The notes: a model not told the origin generated them from the letters alone. A stretch of 64,000 nucleotides of DNA from Adineta ricciae (GCA_905250025.1 CAJNOJ010000206.1:119318-183317); one strand, 5' to 3'. Counted from the stretch's first letter, positions 54,277 through 64,000 are shown. Numbers and translations: made by a program.

Positions 54277-54874
54277 TCAAAAAAGTTGAAGATGATCAGG
54301 ACCTGATGCAATAATCGTGAAATTTCCTGTTTGATATGCAGAAGTCGTTGTAATCAGTAAAACATATGGAGTGCCTTCTTTAAGATTATGTGATAATTTG
54401 AATTGATGGTTGTCGTCAAATAAATTGACCGACGAAATTAAATATAAACCGATATTTAAAGGATCAAACCGATCCATAAAAAGAACACCAAATGTATTCA
54501 AATTACTTTGACTTGTAAATGTATAGAGACCTGATTTTTTTACAATGATATTTATTGTGTGATAATATTCGGTTGCGCCGGGAACTTTAGGACTGTTCTT
54601 GGTTAATTCATTGGAATAATTTGAAAGAACAGAAATTGATGGGAATTTTGTTGTTGTCGGTACTGTTGGATAAAATGTTGTGACTTTTGATGATGAACAT
54701 ACTACAAAACATTCAGTATTTTATCCAAATATTTAGAAAAAAAATAAGAAAAAACAAACCTGCCAAGCTAAAACAAAGAAAGATTCAGTGTTAGAAAACT
54801 CAAAATATTAAAAGACAGGGTGTTTATTACCTTAAAACAATGAAAATCGCCGAGAAAATTGATAATGAAGCCAT
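54277..54874 (-). CDS. Small secreted beta-rich protein with an 8-nt microexon
   Basis: The three-exon model is complement(join(54277..54701,54760..54767,54831..54874)), 158 aa. Exon 1 encodes MASLSIFSAIFIVL; the 8-nt exon CTTGGCAG completes the signal peptide as SLAVCSSS in frame with exon 3. The introns are 63 and 58 nt with standard GT/AG ends. The mature part has a short Thr/Pro-rich linker (FYPTVPTTTKFP) and one beta-rich domain of about 100 residues (YYHTINIIVKKSGLYTF, FDPLNIGLYL, GNFTIIASGP). It resembles the pre-peptidase C-terminal type beta-sandwich in general pattern. No catalytic residue is suggested. It may bind carbohydrate or protein; function unknown. Confidence 0.65.
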
Positions 54875-55488
54875 GATCAATAGTGCAATATAAATTTAGT
54901 AGTGAAAAATCTTACTCACGGCTTCATTTTTATACCGAAAATAAATCAAGAAAATAATCCTTAGTCAATTAAAGAATTAAGAAATGTACTTTCACTTTGG
55001 GAGTGCGATGACAGAACAAAAAAAACAAAATCGATACAATGACTTGACATGACGCGTGCACTAAGAAAAATGCTTATCATTATGTCATTATGTTTCTAGC
55101 AAACCTTTTTTATGTCCAGTGAAATGTTTATCTATGAGAACAATAATCATGATACGTGATGAAGAACTGATCTTACTTCATTGGAGTATGATTAACTAAA
55201 AATATCCTTCGAAACGTCCATGTCAGCGGAAATAGCCAGTGCCAGTCAAAGAGTATTTTCATGAAAACTTATTAAACTTACTTCTTTCATAAACGATCGT
55301 TCTCAACTTGACATGGCCGATCACCAATCTCAGTTTTGATCTCACACTATTCTATGCATCAATATCCTTCACCAATAGCTTTCTCTCTCTCTCCATATGT
55401 AGACAGAAAATAGACGAGGATAACTGAAATGAATAATGAGGAGAAAAGCAAGTGTAATTTTAATTGATTTATTTAGTACTTTAATGTT
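54875..55488. other. Intergenic region
   Basis: No gene; a TCTCTC run near 55383 and AT-rich flanks. Confidence 0.4.
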
Positions 55489-57069
55489 CTACAGTTTCAT
55501 AAATTTTTGAACACGATGATTACCATAATCTCCAATGTACATATTCATATTCGAGTCGAAAGCAATACCTCTCGGGTCGTTTAATTGTATGGAAGTATCA
55601 CCCATGGTACCGTTTCCAGCAATGGTAATACCAACACGATTGTTTGCGCAAAACATTTGAACTCGATGATTATAGTTGTCAACAACATACAAATTTAAAT
55701 AAGCGTCAAATTTAATACCCATCGGATTGTTGAGAAGAGTTGAATTGGAGCCTGATACACCAGGAACACCGGCGACAAATATACCTGAACTAGCACCAGG
55801 AGTCCAACGCATCACTGAGTGTCCACCGTAGTTTGTTATAAACAAATCATTACTTACAGATGGCATATAGTGAATACCCCATGGGATGTTTAATGATGTG
55901 TTTTGATTAGCAACGCCATTACCACCTGCCACGAGAACTCCATTATCGCCGGTAGTTGCGTTTGTCAAATAGCGCATGATTCGATGTTGCGCATCATCGG
56001 CAATGAACATATAAGTCTCTGTCGCATCAAAAGTGAGATATCGTGGACAGTTAAGTCGATTTAATTCAGACCCATTTAATTCACTGATACCGGCGATCGT
56101 TACTCCAATATTGGATTTATTACTGAACTTCTGGATACGATAATTGGCACAATCACTAACGTATATATTTCCAAGTCTATCAACATAAACATCATTTGGA
56201 AAATTCAGTTGCGAACTATTTGTTCCTCGAGATCCTAAAGTTCCAGCGACGACTGTGGCATTAGTAGAATTTTTGTCGAGTTTCCATACAACCGAATCAA
56301 TACCTTCGTCAGCAAAGTAAACCGCACCATTCAAATCAACAAATACGCCTGACGCTATGAGTGATGGTGATAAACTAAATATAGTAATGCCAGTTGTGTT
56401 CCAACGCAAATTTCCCAGTTCGCCTAGAGCAAAAATAAATTTGAATTGTCTGTAGACGCAGAATGACTATCGACGATAGATCTTTACTTACACGGATTCA
56501 TCTGAGTGGTAGTCACTGTTGTCGTTGATGTACTAAATATATGTTTAATGGGTAAAACAAGAAAACAAAAGAATATAATATCTCTATAATTCTATCTACT
56601 TCAAATCGCAGTAATCTTTAAAGTGCTGAATATCGATACAAGACAGACTTAGTAACTTACGTGAATGATTCTGTTGTTACTAAAACGAAAAATAACAAAA
56701 TAAAGACATATAAGAAATCTATCTTATGTCCCTAAACTTACAAGTTGATTCTTGTAAATTATCCATAGAAATCATCGTTATAGTATTTATTTGTACTGTA
56801 TAGTTTCCATCTTCTAATGAGTTCTTCGGAAAAAGTTCACATTGATTATTTAATGAATTGAAAGTAACAACAGTGCAGTGTGAGTAAGTTAAACAAGATA
56901 TTTGACATTGTCTCAATGTTGATGTCAAAATGATCATCGATGATGCGCAAGACAGATGATTACATTCATATTTAGTATTGATTTCGATTTTCAATCGTAT
57001 CGATCGATAATCTTGAGAACTTCCTTGTGTAATAAGAAGAAATAGAAAGTACACCTCAGTTGTCAACAT
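55489..57069 (-). CDS. Secreted PAN-like/NHL-repeat protein
   Basis: The four-exon model is complement(join(55489..56423,56492..56532,56661..56679,56742..57069)), 440 aa, frame exact. Exons 2 and 3 are only 19 and 41 nt. The ATG at 57067-57069 gives a signal peptide (MLTTEVYFLFLLITQGSSQ). The next 90 residues have a Cys pattern of a PAN/apple-like module (CNHLSC, CQISCLTYSHC, CELFP). A Thr-rich linker is built by the two small exons (STLTTESFTTSTTTVTTTQ), then MNPCELGNLRWNTTG and six NHL repeats (for example NIYVSDCANYRIQKF). A secreted propeller on a lectin-like module suits extracellular recognition. No transmembrane helix is seen after the signal peptide. Confidence 0.8.
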
Positions 57070-57639
57070 CTTGAAAGAAGTATAAATTACTTTGAAAAAC
57101 AAAAAAAAGCACTTTTTTAAAAATATAAATGTATTTAATATTTAAAAGAAAAGAAAATAGTTTCCTCATTTATTTTTCAGCTTGATGTTTGCCTCCGCAT
57201 TTACTTCCTATATATTTGAAAAGTCGAATACACAATTGATACCCGCCCGGTGTCCGGTGGTTTATTCATTTACAAGATAATTTTCGAAAAGGACCAACAG
57301 AGATAAGATCAGTATCAGTACGTGAAGCGAAAGTAAAAATATTTTTTGTTCCAAGGGATCTCTCCTTTCTACAATACGCTTTCAAACTTGGTCAGTTAGT
57401 TGAATCAACCTTCAAGGATTTTATAACAAAGCGTAGGAGAATAGTCTATACAAAAATTGTTTGTTCCGTATAACCATACTCTCGAAAACTACTGCACTGA
57501 AATTGTCGAAATGACAAATTGAAAATTTTCTTTTGAAAGAAGAACATGTTTTTTGTGAGATAAGAAGAGAAGGATAAACGACCATGAAATATGTTTAGAA
57601 CTTCTTTTCTTTCTCATACCTTCCGATTCTGCCGTTACA
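57070..57639. other. Intergenic region
   Basis: No gene seen; it likely contains the promoter of the minus-strand NHL gene. Confidence 0.4.
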
Positions 57640-58780
57640 ATGATACATTCACGTACAGATAACATAAGTTGTACAATACAAGATCAAGCGAGATGTTCAA
57701 ACTCATCTTATGGCAACGAAGTAGAACAAAGTCTTTGATCGTTTAATCGTGAATATATCAATTTAGAATCACATCAATTGATATTTCTTCACGAATTGAA
57801 TGAACTTCATCAAATTGTTGATTACACCAAAGTAATAAACAACATCGAACAAAAGCTCTACAATTCATCCGACCAGCGAATAGTACCATAACATATTTAG
57901 TTTGTTTCGGTAATATCGATCAGACCATTCTGTCAGAAATTCATTCCTTGGAAAATGTACGATCAATCTATATCTATGAACAAGACCAGCAATGTCATGT
58001 ACAATGGACGAGTGAATATACGAAAGTAAAATTTTTTTTTTTAATACCCAGATTCACAAGTTCGACAGATAAGAAAAGTGCTTGTGAGACGATAAAGTAC
58101 ACGTTTATAAGAAACAGACGAAAATCGTATTCTTCTCCTTCGAATTAGTTCCGCGTTGGGTACATAAAATGATTATATTTCATTCGTTTCGTCTTGATAG
58201 ATTAGGGAAATATACATCGACTGGAAATTGCTTTTAAACGAGCTTAGATCTGACGTTGAACAATATTTACATGAATAAAAACACGGAATATTCAGTGAAA
58301 TTGGTCGAGATAATTATACAAGTGATATTTATACATTTTCATGGTGGAATTACGTTATTTCATGAATTTGTCATCTATCTTACGCCAAACATTCTTCTGA
58401 CAATTTTCTTGTCACTTTAAGAGAATATTATCAAGGTAAAGAAGTCGAACTGGATTACTCGCCTGACACTGCCATACGTTGGTATACGCGTAATACATTC
58501 CTTTATTTGGCTATAAACAAAGCACTTCGTCAAAAGAATATCGAAGTTATTTTTCTATTTGCTTTTTTTATCAAAGATATTTACAATGAATTGAAAAAGT
58601 AACATGAAACATTACGACTGAGTCATTTAGTTAGTCCAATAATCAATGTTTATCGTGGACAAATGATCTCATTCCAAGAAATTCATCAACTTAAAGTTGC
58701 GACTTATTTCATTACTAATAGTTTTTTTCCACATCACTCGATCCCACTTTAGCATCATTCATCGACTGGATCAAATGATC
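57640..58780 (+). pseudogene. ADP-ribosyltransferase gene relic, truncated by the retroelement
   Basis: Translations in broken frames match the order of the ART-TPR genes: a variable N-terminus (SHQLIFLHELNELHQIVDY, LENVRSIYIYEQDQQCHVQW), then the pre-ART segment (SPDTAIRWYTRNTFLYLAIN) and the Arg block (INVYRGQMISF near 58650) with a following serine-region remnant (FITNSFF). Several stops interrupt it, including one after the segment ending ELKK. Homology stops just before 58781, where the Penelope-like element begins, so the ExE block and TPRs are absent. The stops suggest decay beyond the insertion alone. Confidence 0.7.
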
Positions 58781-59212
58781 CACTATATGTACGATGATTT
58801 ACGGGTAGTAATTTAGTAATGAAAAGTAGAGATTTTACAGCAGCGAAAAACATTGTTTATTTGTATAACACGTGTCAACGTTTCAACTCAAGTAGAGTCA
58901 TTTTCAAGACAGCGAAAAAATGTGAGAAAAAAAATATTTATATCTTTGAACGTAATTGGAGATCAGACCAATGAAAGTTAATTATTCTTTATAAGAATTC
59001 TTATAAAGAATAATTAACTTTCATTGGTCTGATCTCCAATTACGTTCAAAGATATAAATATTTTTTTTCTCACATTTTTTCGCTGTCTTGAAAATGACTC
59101 TACTTGAGTTGAAACGTTGACACGTGTTATACAAATAAACAATGTTTTTCGCTGCTGTAAAATCTCTACTTTTCATTACTAAATTACTACCCGTAAATCA
59201 TCGTACATATAG
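58781..59212. repeat. Apparently perfect 432-bp palindrome (inverted pseudo-LTRs)
   Basis: The two 216-bp arms, 58781-58996 and 58997-59212, are exact reverse complements by eye with no spacer, centred on an EcoRI-like GAATTC. The right arm includes the start codon of the element's frame and its first 23 codons. Confidence 0.85.
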
Positions 59213-62036
59213 TCTATATATCAGGCAGCACTACGGGGATTTTGCTTCAAATCTTGCTTTCCACTACGTCAAATCGCAACTCAAACTCAACAAACTCAAA
59301 TGTGATTTGAAATTTCTCAAACAATGTAAAGGGGAAAATCTTCTTCCCACGTTTGTATGTTTCCATTACGCGAAATCATACAGCCGCCACGAACCGATTA
59401 TTACCAATTGTTACCATCAAATCCTGAAGAATGAAATCAACAAAAAGAAGAAGGAACTAACTGATGCTTATCGTCGATCGGCCCGTCTCAAAGCGGACCT
59501 TTCGATAAATATAAATTTCTTAATTTTCTCTCGTGTTCTTAGAATCGCTAATGAACGGATTGCACTCAAAATCGAAGAATGGACACTTGCACACCAAGGG
59601 AAACTTGATCTCGCCCGAACCCGTGCACAAAAACGAAATCAACTACAAACGACTCGGGATCGAATGAGACACACAACTGATCGGCGTCCACCACCAACGC
59701 CATACAACATCCAACCTATCAAGAACTTGTCCAGAAAACAACTAAGCGAAGAGGAAACTCTGGCATTATCCAATGGGCTAGACTATGTCTATCCAAACAG
59801 GAAAATCAATATGCCTTCCTTTATATCTAATATTGAAACTTGCTTTGTTAATGTTTTAGGTCATTGCACCAACAGACCTGACTACGAAGAAAGAGACGCA
59901 GATGAAACCACCATCTATAACTTAACACCAACCCAACTTCAAGCAGCTACTAAGCTTCGGAAAATTTGCGACAAATTTTGTTCTGATTCTTCTAGGCAAA
60001 CTACAGATAGGAACGCCAACAAAATGCTCAACGTCATCCGCAATCTTCGAAAAGACAAGTCCATTCACATCACAAAACCCGACAAGGGCCGAGGAGTCGT
60101 CATTTTGGACCATTCAGACTACATATCTAAAATGAATGAACTTGTAAATGACACTACCACTTTTCGCCTCGTCGATATAGATCCTACAATCAAGGAAGAA
60201 GCTAAACTCCATCGAAAACTCCTTGCATTGAAGGCCTCGGGTTTCCTGTCCAATGAAGAATATGGCATGTGTCGTAGGGTTGGTTCGCAACCAGCCCGCT
60301 TATATGGCCTACCAAAGACCCACAAAGACGGCGTTCCATTGCGTCCTATCCTGTCCGCCACTGGTACCTTTAACTACGGAGTCGCCAAAATGCTCGTCAA
60401 CCGCCTGACTCACCTCCGGTTGCACCACACAGTAATATCTGACACTTTTTCTTTTGTAGATCAACTCCATAGGCTCACCATCGACATGTCAAAACACAAA
60501 ATAGTATCGTTCGACGTGACCAGCTTATTCACCAACGTTCCGCTAGACTATACAATTGATCTCATCGTCGAACAAGTATACGGGAACATCTGCGGATGTG
60601 CCAACAACAACCGTGGCAAACATAGAACAACTGACCAATGTAAGAACTGTGTGAACAAAAGCAACTTAAAATGGCTTCTCGATATTGCCACAAAAGGTAC
60701 GCATTTTTCGTTCAATGGAAAGAATTATGTTCAACATAATGGAGTCGCCATGGGTAGCCCTCTTGGGCCATTGCTAGCGGATATTTTTCTCGTTCATTTA
60801 GAAAAACAACTCATGGACGATCTCAATCAAAATGGTCTCGTTTTTTGGCGACGCTATGTGGACGACACGTTTGCAATCATCGCTGAGAACACCAATCCGC
60901 AGGCCTTGCTCACCATTCTTAATTCTTTTCACTCATCAATTCAGTTCACTATGGAATCCGAATTGTCTGGTTCGTTGTCTTTTCTAGATATAAACATCAA
61001 ACGCTTATCAACACCTACACCCAGTACACACTCTTTCTTTGAAACCACTGTATACAGAAAGCCAACGTTTACCGGCCTTCTAACGAAGTTTACATCTTTT
61101 ATACCTATACAATACAAAAAGAGCGTGATCTCGTCTATGGTATACCGGGCCATTAGAATTTGCTCTTCCTATCCACTCATGGATAAGGAATTTACAATCA
61201 TCACCTCAATTGCGTTGGCAAATGGATACCCAGTTAAGTTCATTGAACAACAAATCTGCACCACACTCAATAATCATTTCTCTAAAAGGACACGTAAACT
61301 ACCAGGCAACTCGACAACAGCAACATCTACAAGCGCTCAACCACCAACCGCTGAACTCATCAAGAAAAATGTCTTACTCGTCGATATTCCTTTTGTAGGT
61401 AGACCTTCTTTCGTTTTAGGGAAAAAACTAATCAATTTCGTCAAACAAACCCGCCCGGACATAAAACTCCAACCAATTCCACGACCTCCCCTTTCAGTCC
61501 AACAGCAGCTACCTCGAAAGGATCCGATTCAAAAAGATCTCCAGTCACATTTGGTCTACGAAATACATTGCAAGGACTGCGATGCCAAATATATCGGTAA
61601 AACGATCCGCCATGCTATCACCCGTCATACCGAACATGGTGCACCAAAACACTCACACCCGTCTCACACAATAACTGCTGTTCCTCTTCCGGTGCCGAAT
61701 GATCTGAGACGGTCTAGTCGCTTGAAACTCTTAAAAACAAAAAACACTCACTCTATTTCTGTAGACGCGTCGCCAACCTGTGATACGTCACCAAAACATA
61801 GATCTTCAATCTTCGAACACCAACGACAAACAAACCACACTATCGATTGGCCGAATTGGAAGATAATTGACAAGGACCCGCATGGTTACAAACTAAAAAT
61901 ACGGGAATCATTGGCCATCCAACAACATCAACCTTCACTCAATCGAACCACTTCTTCAACTCCGTTGATTATCTATCCGGAGGGTCTCAGGTTTACCAAA
62001 CCTAAGGTGAAAATCAAACGTGTGCATGGCAAATAA
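59142..62036 (+). CDS. Penelope-type reverse transcriptase with GIY-YIG endonuclease
   Basis: 964 aa from the ATG at 59142. A Lys/Arg-rich N-terminal region precedes the RT domain: YGLPKTHKDGVPLRPILSA (about residue 388), motif A FDVTSLFTNVPLDYT (about 456), motif B GVAMGSPLGPLLADI (about 540), motif C RRYVDDTFAI (YVDD at about 573), and the downstream SLSFLDINIKR. The Penelope-specific VYRKPTFTGLL follows. The C-terminus carries a GIY-YIG nuclease preceded by a Cys pair (EIHCKDCDAKYIGKTIRHAI, about 806-825) with downstream Arg, His and Glu. Catalytic Asp residues and the nuclease core are intact with no frame break, suggesting a recent, possibly active copy. No internal intron is needed. Confidence 0.9.
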   Translation: MFFAAVKSLLFITKLLPVNHRTYSLYIRQHYGDFASNLAFHYVKSQLKLNKLKCDLKFLKQCKGENLLPTFVCFHYAKSYSRHEPIITNCYHQILKNEINKKKKELTDAYRRSARLKADLSININFLIFSRVLRIANERIALKIEEWTLAHQGKLDLARTRAQKRNQLQTTRDRMRHTTDRRPPPTPYNIQPIKNLSRKQLSEEETLALSNGLDYVYPNRKINMPSFISNIETCFVNVLGHCTNRPDYEERDADETTIYNLTPTQLQAATKLRKICDKFCSDSSRQTTDRNANKMLNVIRNLRKDKSIHITKPDKGRGVVILDHSDYISKMNELVNDTTTFRLVDIDPTIKEEAKLHRKLLALKASGFLSNEEYGMCRRVGSQPARLYGLPKTHKDGVPLRPILSATGTFNYGVAKMLVNRLTHLRLHHTVISDTFSFVDQLHRLTIDMSKHKIVSFDVTSLFTNVPLDYTIDLIVEQVYGNICGCANNNRGKHRTTDQCKNCVNKSNLKWLLDIATKGTHFSFNGKNYVQHNGVAMGSPLGPLLADIFLVHLEKQLMDDLNQNGLVFWRRYVDDTFAIIAENTNPQALLTILNSFHSSIQFTMESELSGSLSFLDINIKRLSTPTPSTHSFFETTVYRKPTFTGLLTKFTSFIPIQYKKSVISSMVYRAIRICSSYPLMDKEFTIITSIALANGYPVKFIEQQICTTLNNHFSKRTRKLPGNSTTATSTSAQPPTAELIKKNVLLVDIPFVGRPSFVLGKKLINFVKQTRPDIKLQPIPRPPLSVQQQLPRKDPIQKDLQSHLVYEIHCKDCDAKYIGKTIRHAITRHTEHGAPKHSHPSHTITAVPLPVPNDLRRSSRLKLLKTKNTHSISVDASPTCDTSPKHRSSIFEHQRQTNHTIDWPNWKIIDKDPHGYKLKIRESLAIQQHQPSLNRTTSSTPLIIYPEGLRFTKPKVKIKRVHGK

Positions 62037-62054
62037 ACCATGACCGGACATTTT

Positions 62055-62147
62055 CTTTATAAGAATTCTTATAAAGAATAATTAACTTTCATTGGTCTGA
62101 TCTCCAATTACGTTCAAAGATATAAATATTTTTTTTCTCACATTTTT
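62055..62147 (+). repeat. Partial 3' pseudo-LTR
   Basis: Repeats the pseudo-LTR sequence found at about 58988-59080, including the short palindrome at its start (around 62056-62077), then stops before the hairpin/GAAAC region that lies at 59090-59120. Confidence 0.8.
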
Positions 62148-62164
62148 TCTTGATGAGTTCAGCG

Positions 62165-62165
62165 N
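62165..62165. other. Single-N contig join before copy B'
   Basis: The N sits between the retroelement's short right flank and the first base of homology to copy B (35415). Confidence 0.8.
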
Positions 62166-62287
62166 TCAGAAAGGATAAAAACAATAACTGTATTTTTGAC
62201 TGATGTTACCGACGTAACTAGGAATTCGCGCGTGGTCGGGCGTCGTCAAACCATGCTCATCCTTGGCTACGCCGCTAAACTAAAGTA

Positions 62288-63190
62288 TTATGAAGTTTTT
62301 ATTTCTTGATAAGGAGCCATCAAGTCTTTTTCATTTAATTCTAGCAATAGTTTTGCCGCTTCTTGTTTTGCATCCTCTGGTGTAAATTGAAGTTTAAGAA
62401 ACATTTCTTCGAGTTCAGGACGCAACGATACTTCTTGAAAACCTAACCATGCCACGTATCTGATTAACTTATTATAAGACGAGCGTACCATAATCATTAC
62501 TTTACGTTTCCATGAATCGATGGATATTGGTGCACGCAGAGCATGTGTTGTAATGGCCCTGATTACATTTATACGAGATATTAAGTACTGATTTAATACG
62601 ACATTTGGATTAGTAGGTGAACTTTTAATTGTTGATACACAAACACCATCGATAAACTTATATTTCAGTTTATTCTTAATATCATCACAATTTTCTATCC
62701 ACCATTTATTTGGTGGATTATCATGATCACAATTTGTACGTACAAATAAACATGGTATTCGATGTTCACATAAATTCTCTATAAATATTCGATAATTAGC
62801 TTTGAACTGTTCAGTGCTTATACGTGGATTTGAATGACAACAAATTAGCAAATTGATACCATTTGGAATTGCATATGCAAGTTTAATTAATTGAACGAAA
62901 GCTGTCGATGTTGGTACATTTCCATCTGTACTTTCCGAAAGACCCGCTGTATCATATAAATTGATTGTCAAATCAGGGTAACCTTTGATCGATCCCGTAA
63001 CTTTTGCATTATCCATTGTACATCCTAATACGCAATCACTTGATTTAACGACAATATCATCATATATTAAATTGATGAGCGCACTTTTGCCAGCACCCGA
63101 TTCTCCGAATATTACCACATTGTATTCTAATTTATTTGCTGAGTTGCTTTCTTTAACATTAGATTGTTGACTTTCAGAATCTGAAGACAT
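62288..63190 (-). CDS. AIG1/GIMAP-like GTPase (copy B', minus gene)
   Basis: 300 aa, same length and motifs as the gene at 35469-36371: P-loop GESGAGKS at 29-36, DTAG at 80-83 and TNCD at 152-155. About twenty replacements separate the two proteins, clustered in the C-terminal half (for example the segment after YLISR). The frame is intact. Its start and the divergent partner are about 335 bp apart. High similarity with intact frames suggests a recent duplicate or the alternative allele. Confidence 0.8.
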   Translation of the reverse strand: MSSDSESQQSNVKESNSANKLEYNVVIFGESGAGKSALINLIYDDIVVKSSDCVLGCTMDNAKVTGSIKGYPDLTINLYDTAGLSESTDGNVPTSTAFVQLIKLAYAIPNGINLLICCHSNPRISTEQFKANYRIFIENLCEHRIPCLFVRTNCDHDNPPNKWWIENCDDIKNKLKYKFIDGVCVSTIKSSPTNPNVVLNQYLISRINVIRAITTHALRAPISIDSWKRKVMIMVRSSYNKLIRYVAWLGFQEVSLRPELEEMFLKLQFTPEDAKQEAAKLLLELNEKDLMAPYQEIKTS

Positions 63191-63524
63191 TTTGAATAAT
63201 AATAGTGATGAAAACTCGTAAATATTATTCCCTTTTTATAATCACTATTTCAATTTATACAACTAAAAGATGCACGTTTTATCTTGGATTTTTCTTTCTT
63301 TGCAATATACAAATAACCAACTATATCATTGTTTTTAAATTTTTATCTTTTTCTAAATATGTCACACAGTGACTGATGAAGCTTTTCTGGGTTTTTTCCA
63401 GTAGCTAAGGGTCTCGTTCTTCTTATCTATATGAAAGAGTCTTTTAGAAAAGAACATTGTTGTCAGTAAGATTGCATACAAAACAGAACATTTCATATAA
63501 TTTGTTTTTTGTATGATAGATACA

Positions 63525-64000
63525 ATGGCAGATGCCCGTGCTAAACATACATCGAATTGTCGAGTCGTACAAACACCTATTACATACAATATCCTATTAG
63601 CTGGTGAAACAGGGACAGGTTAATAGTTAATGTTTTCATTAAAATATTTGAATTCTTTATTCTTCAAGGAAAAAGTGCAGTGATAAATATGATATTTGAT
63701 GAAGATCGTGTAGAAACTTCCTCAGGTGCTATTGGCTGCACTAGAGATTGTAGTTCCGTTCGTGGTACACTCAAAGAATATCCACATATGAATTTAAGAA
63801 TGGTTGACACAGTTGGTCTAGGTGAAAGTTTAGAGGGAGAAGTACCAAATGAACAGGCAATGAATATATTTCAAAATAAAATAGATAGTTTATATTCCAA
63901 AGATGGTATTCATTTACTTCTATATTGTATTAGAAAAGGTAGACAATTAACGCCAACCATCGAACATTATCAAACAATTGTTCATGATTTATGTGAAAAA
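63525..64000 (+). CDS. AIG1/GIMAP-like GTPase (copy B', plus gene), cut by window end
   Basis: Exon 1 is 63525-63618, a 50-nt intron follows (63619-63668), and exon 2 runs from 63669 past the window end. The intron again splits the P-loop GETGTGKS at the same base as in copy B. The DTVG switch motif is kept. The visible 142 codons differ from copy B at a few N-terminal residues only ([10 protein letters not shown] against MAKARVKYTS). The remaining half is outside the window. Confidence 0.8.

Larger units (their letters stand above)
58781..62147 (+). mobile_element. Penelope-like retroelement, EN-positive, full length
   Basis: The element has a long intact reverse-transcriptase/GIY-YIG frame flanked by pseudo-LTR sequence. 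A terminal segment is present inverted upstream (58781-58996), direct before and into the frame (58997-59212), and partly again after the stop (62055-62147). Such inverted and partial repeats are usual for Penelope-like elements. It is inserted into an ART relic. The right end lies 17 bp before the N at 62165. Confidence 0.9.
62166..64000. repeat. Segmental duplication copy B' (GTPase pair)
   Basis: Same-strand match to 35415-37188, extending to the end of the window. It differs by scattered substitutions and by an extra 67-bp block at 62199-62265 that contains GC-richer sequence. Confidence 0.9.

Noticed and set aside
58781-59212. The palindrome as a replication origin or a cruciform regulatory site
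   Set aside because: It is fully explained as inverted pseudo-LTR copies of the Penelope-like element.
1-64000. CRISPR arrays, rRNA genes or operon signals
   Set aside because: No regularly spaced direct repeats, no rRNA-like sequence, and the genes have spliceosomal introns typical of a eukaryote.

Overview
The window looks like a bdelloid rotifer nuclear genome (Adineta- or Rotaria-like); this is an inference. The support is AT-rich sequence, spliceosomal introns of about 45-80 nt, families known to be expanded in bdelloids (NHL-repeat, TPR, ART-domain and AIG1-like GTPase proteins, orphan GPCRs), a relic of a bacterial-type acyltransferase, an endonuclease-bearing Penelope-like retroelement, and short telomere-like islands of TGTGGG/TGAGGG type. 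It reads as gene-poor accessory DNA, dense in duplicated genes, gene relics and foldback (hairpin) elements.

Layout. 1-3061: a B-box/coiled-coil/NHL gene (copy A), ending at a one-N join. 3063-9700: a GATCC-rich repeat, a small membrane protein, a Kelch protein and a TPR relic beside a telomere-like tract. 10272-11549: the two ends of a type II NADH dehydrogenase around an assembly join. 12891-13136: an ADP-ribosylglycohydrolase relic. 14270-14440: a gap in G/C homopolymers. 15977-17055: a head-to-head pair of secreted eight-cysteine peptides resembling nematode ASABF antimicrobial peptides. 17235-19305: a transposase relic, then an acyltransferase-3 relic cut off at a telomere-like tract. 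19540-29015: mostly foldback elements and noncoding DNA, plus one GPCR gene with a frameshift. 29016-29960: an intact GPCR. 30698-31160: a pogo/Tigger-like transposase relic, again ending at a telomere-like tract. 31462-34419: copy A' of the B-box/NHL gene. 35415-37620: a divergent pair of AIG1-like GTPases (B). 38936-39401: a small ABM-fold protein. 40853-44890: a membrane NHL protein with two possible first exons, divergent from an ART-TPR gene. 46141-46540: a caspase-like relic. 47427-52005: a TPR gene head-to-head with a second, interrupted ART-TPR gene. 52741-57069: a Golgi-type glycosyltransferase, a small secreted protein with an 8-nt microexon, and a secreted PAN-like/NHL protein. 57640-62147: an ART relic truncated by a complete Penelope-like element. 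62166-64000: a second copy (B') of the GTPase pair, running off the window.

How the parts relate. There is no operon. Most intact genes encode surface, secreted or interaction proteins (NHL, Kelch, TPR, GPCR) and nucleotide-driven defence-like proteins (AIG1-like GTPases, ART-TPR), as in variable, fast-duplicating gene sets. ADP-ribosylation is represented by two ART-TPR genes, one ART relic and one glycohydrolase relic. The antimicrobial-peptide pair is the most striking functional candidate.

Caution on assembly. Single Ns at 3062, 11010, 16234 and 62165 sit where contigs were joined; at 11010 and 16234 the flanks repeat each other. The order A, A', B, B', with A ending and B' starting at an N, suggests scaffold joins between homologous copies rather than a simple tandem duplication. 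All domain names are read by eye from translated sequence; no database search was run.
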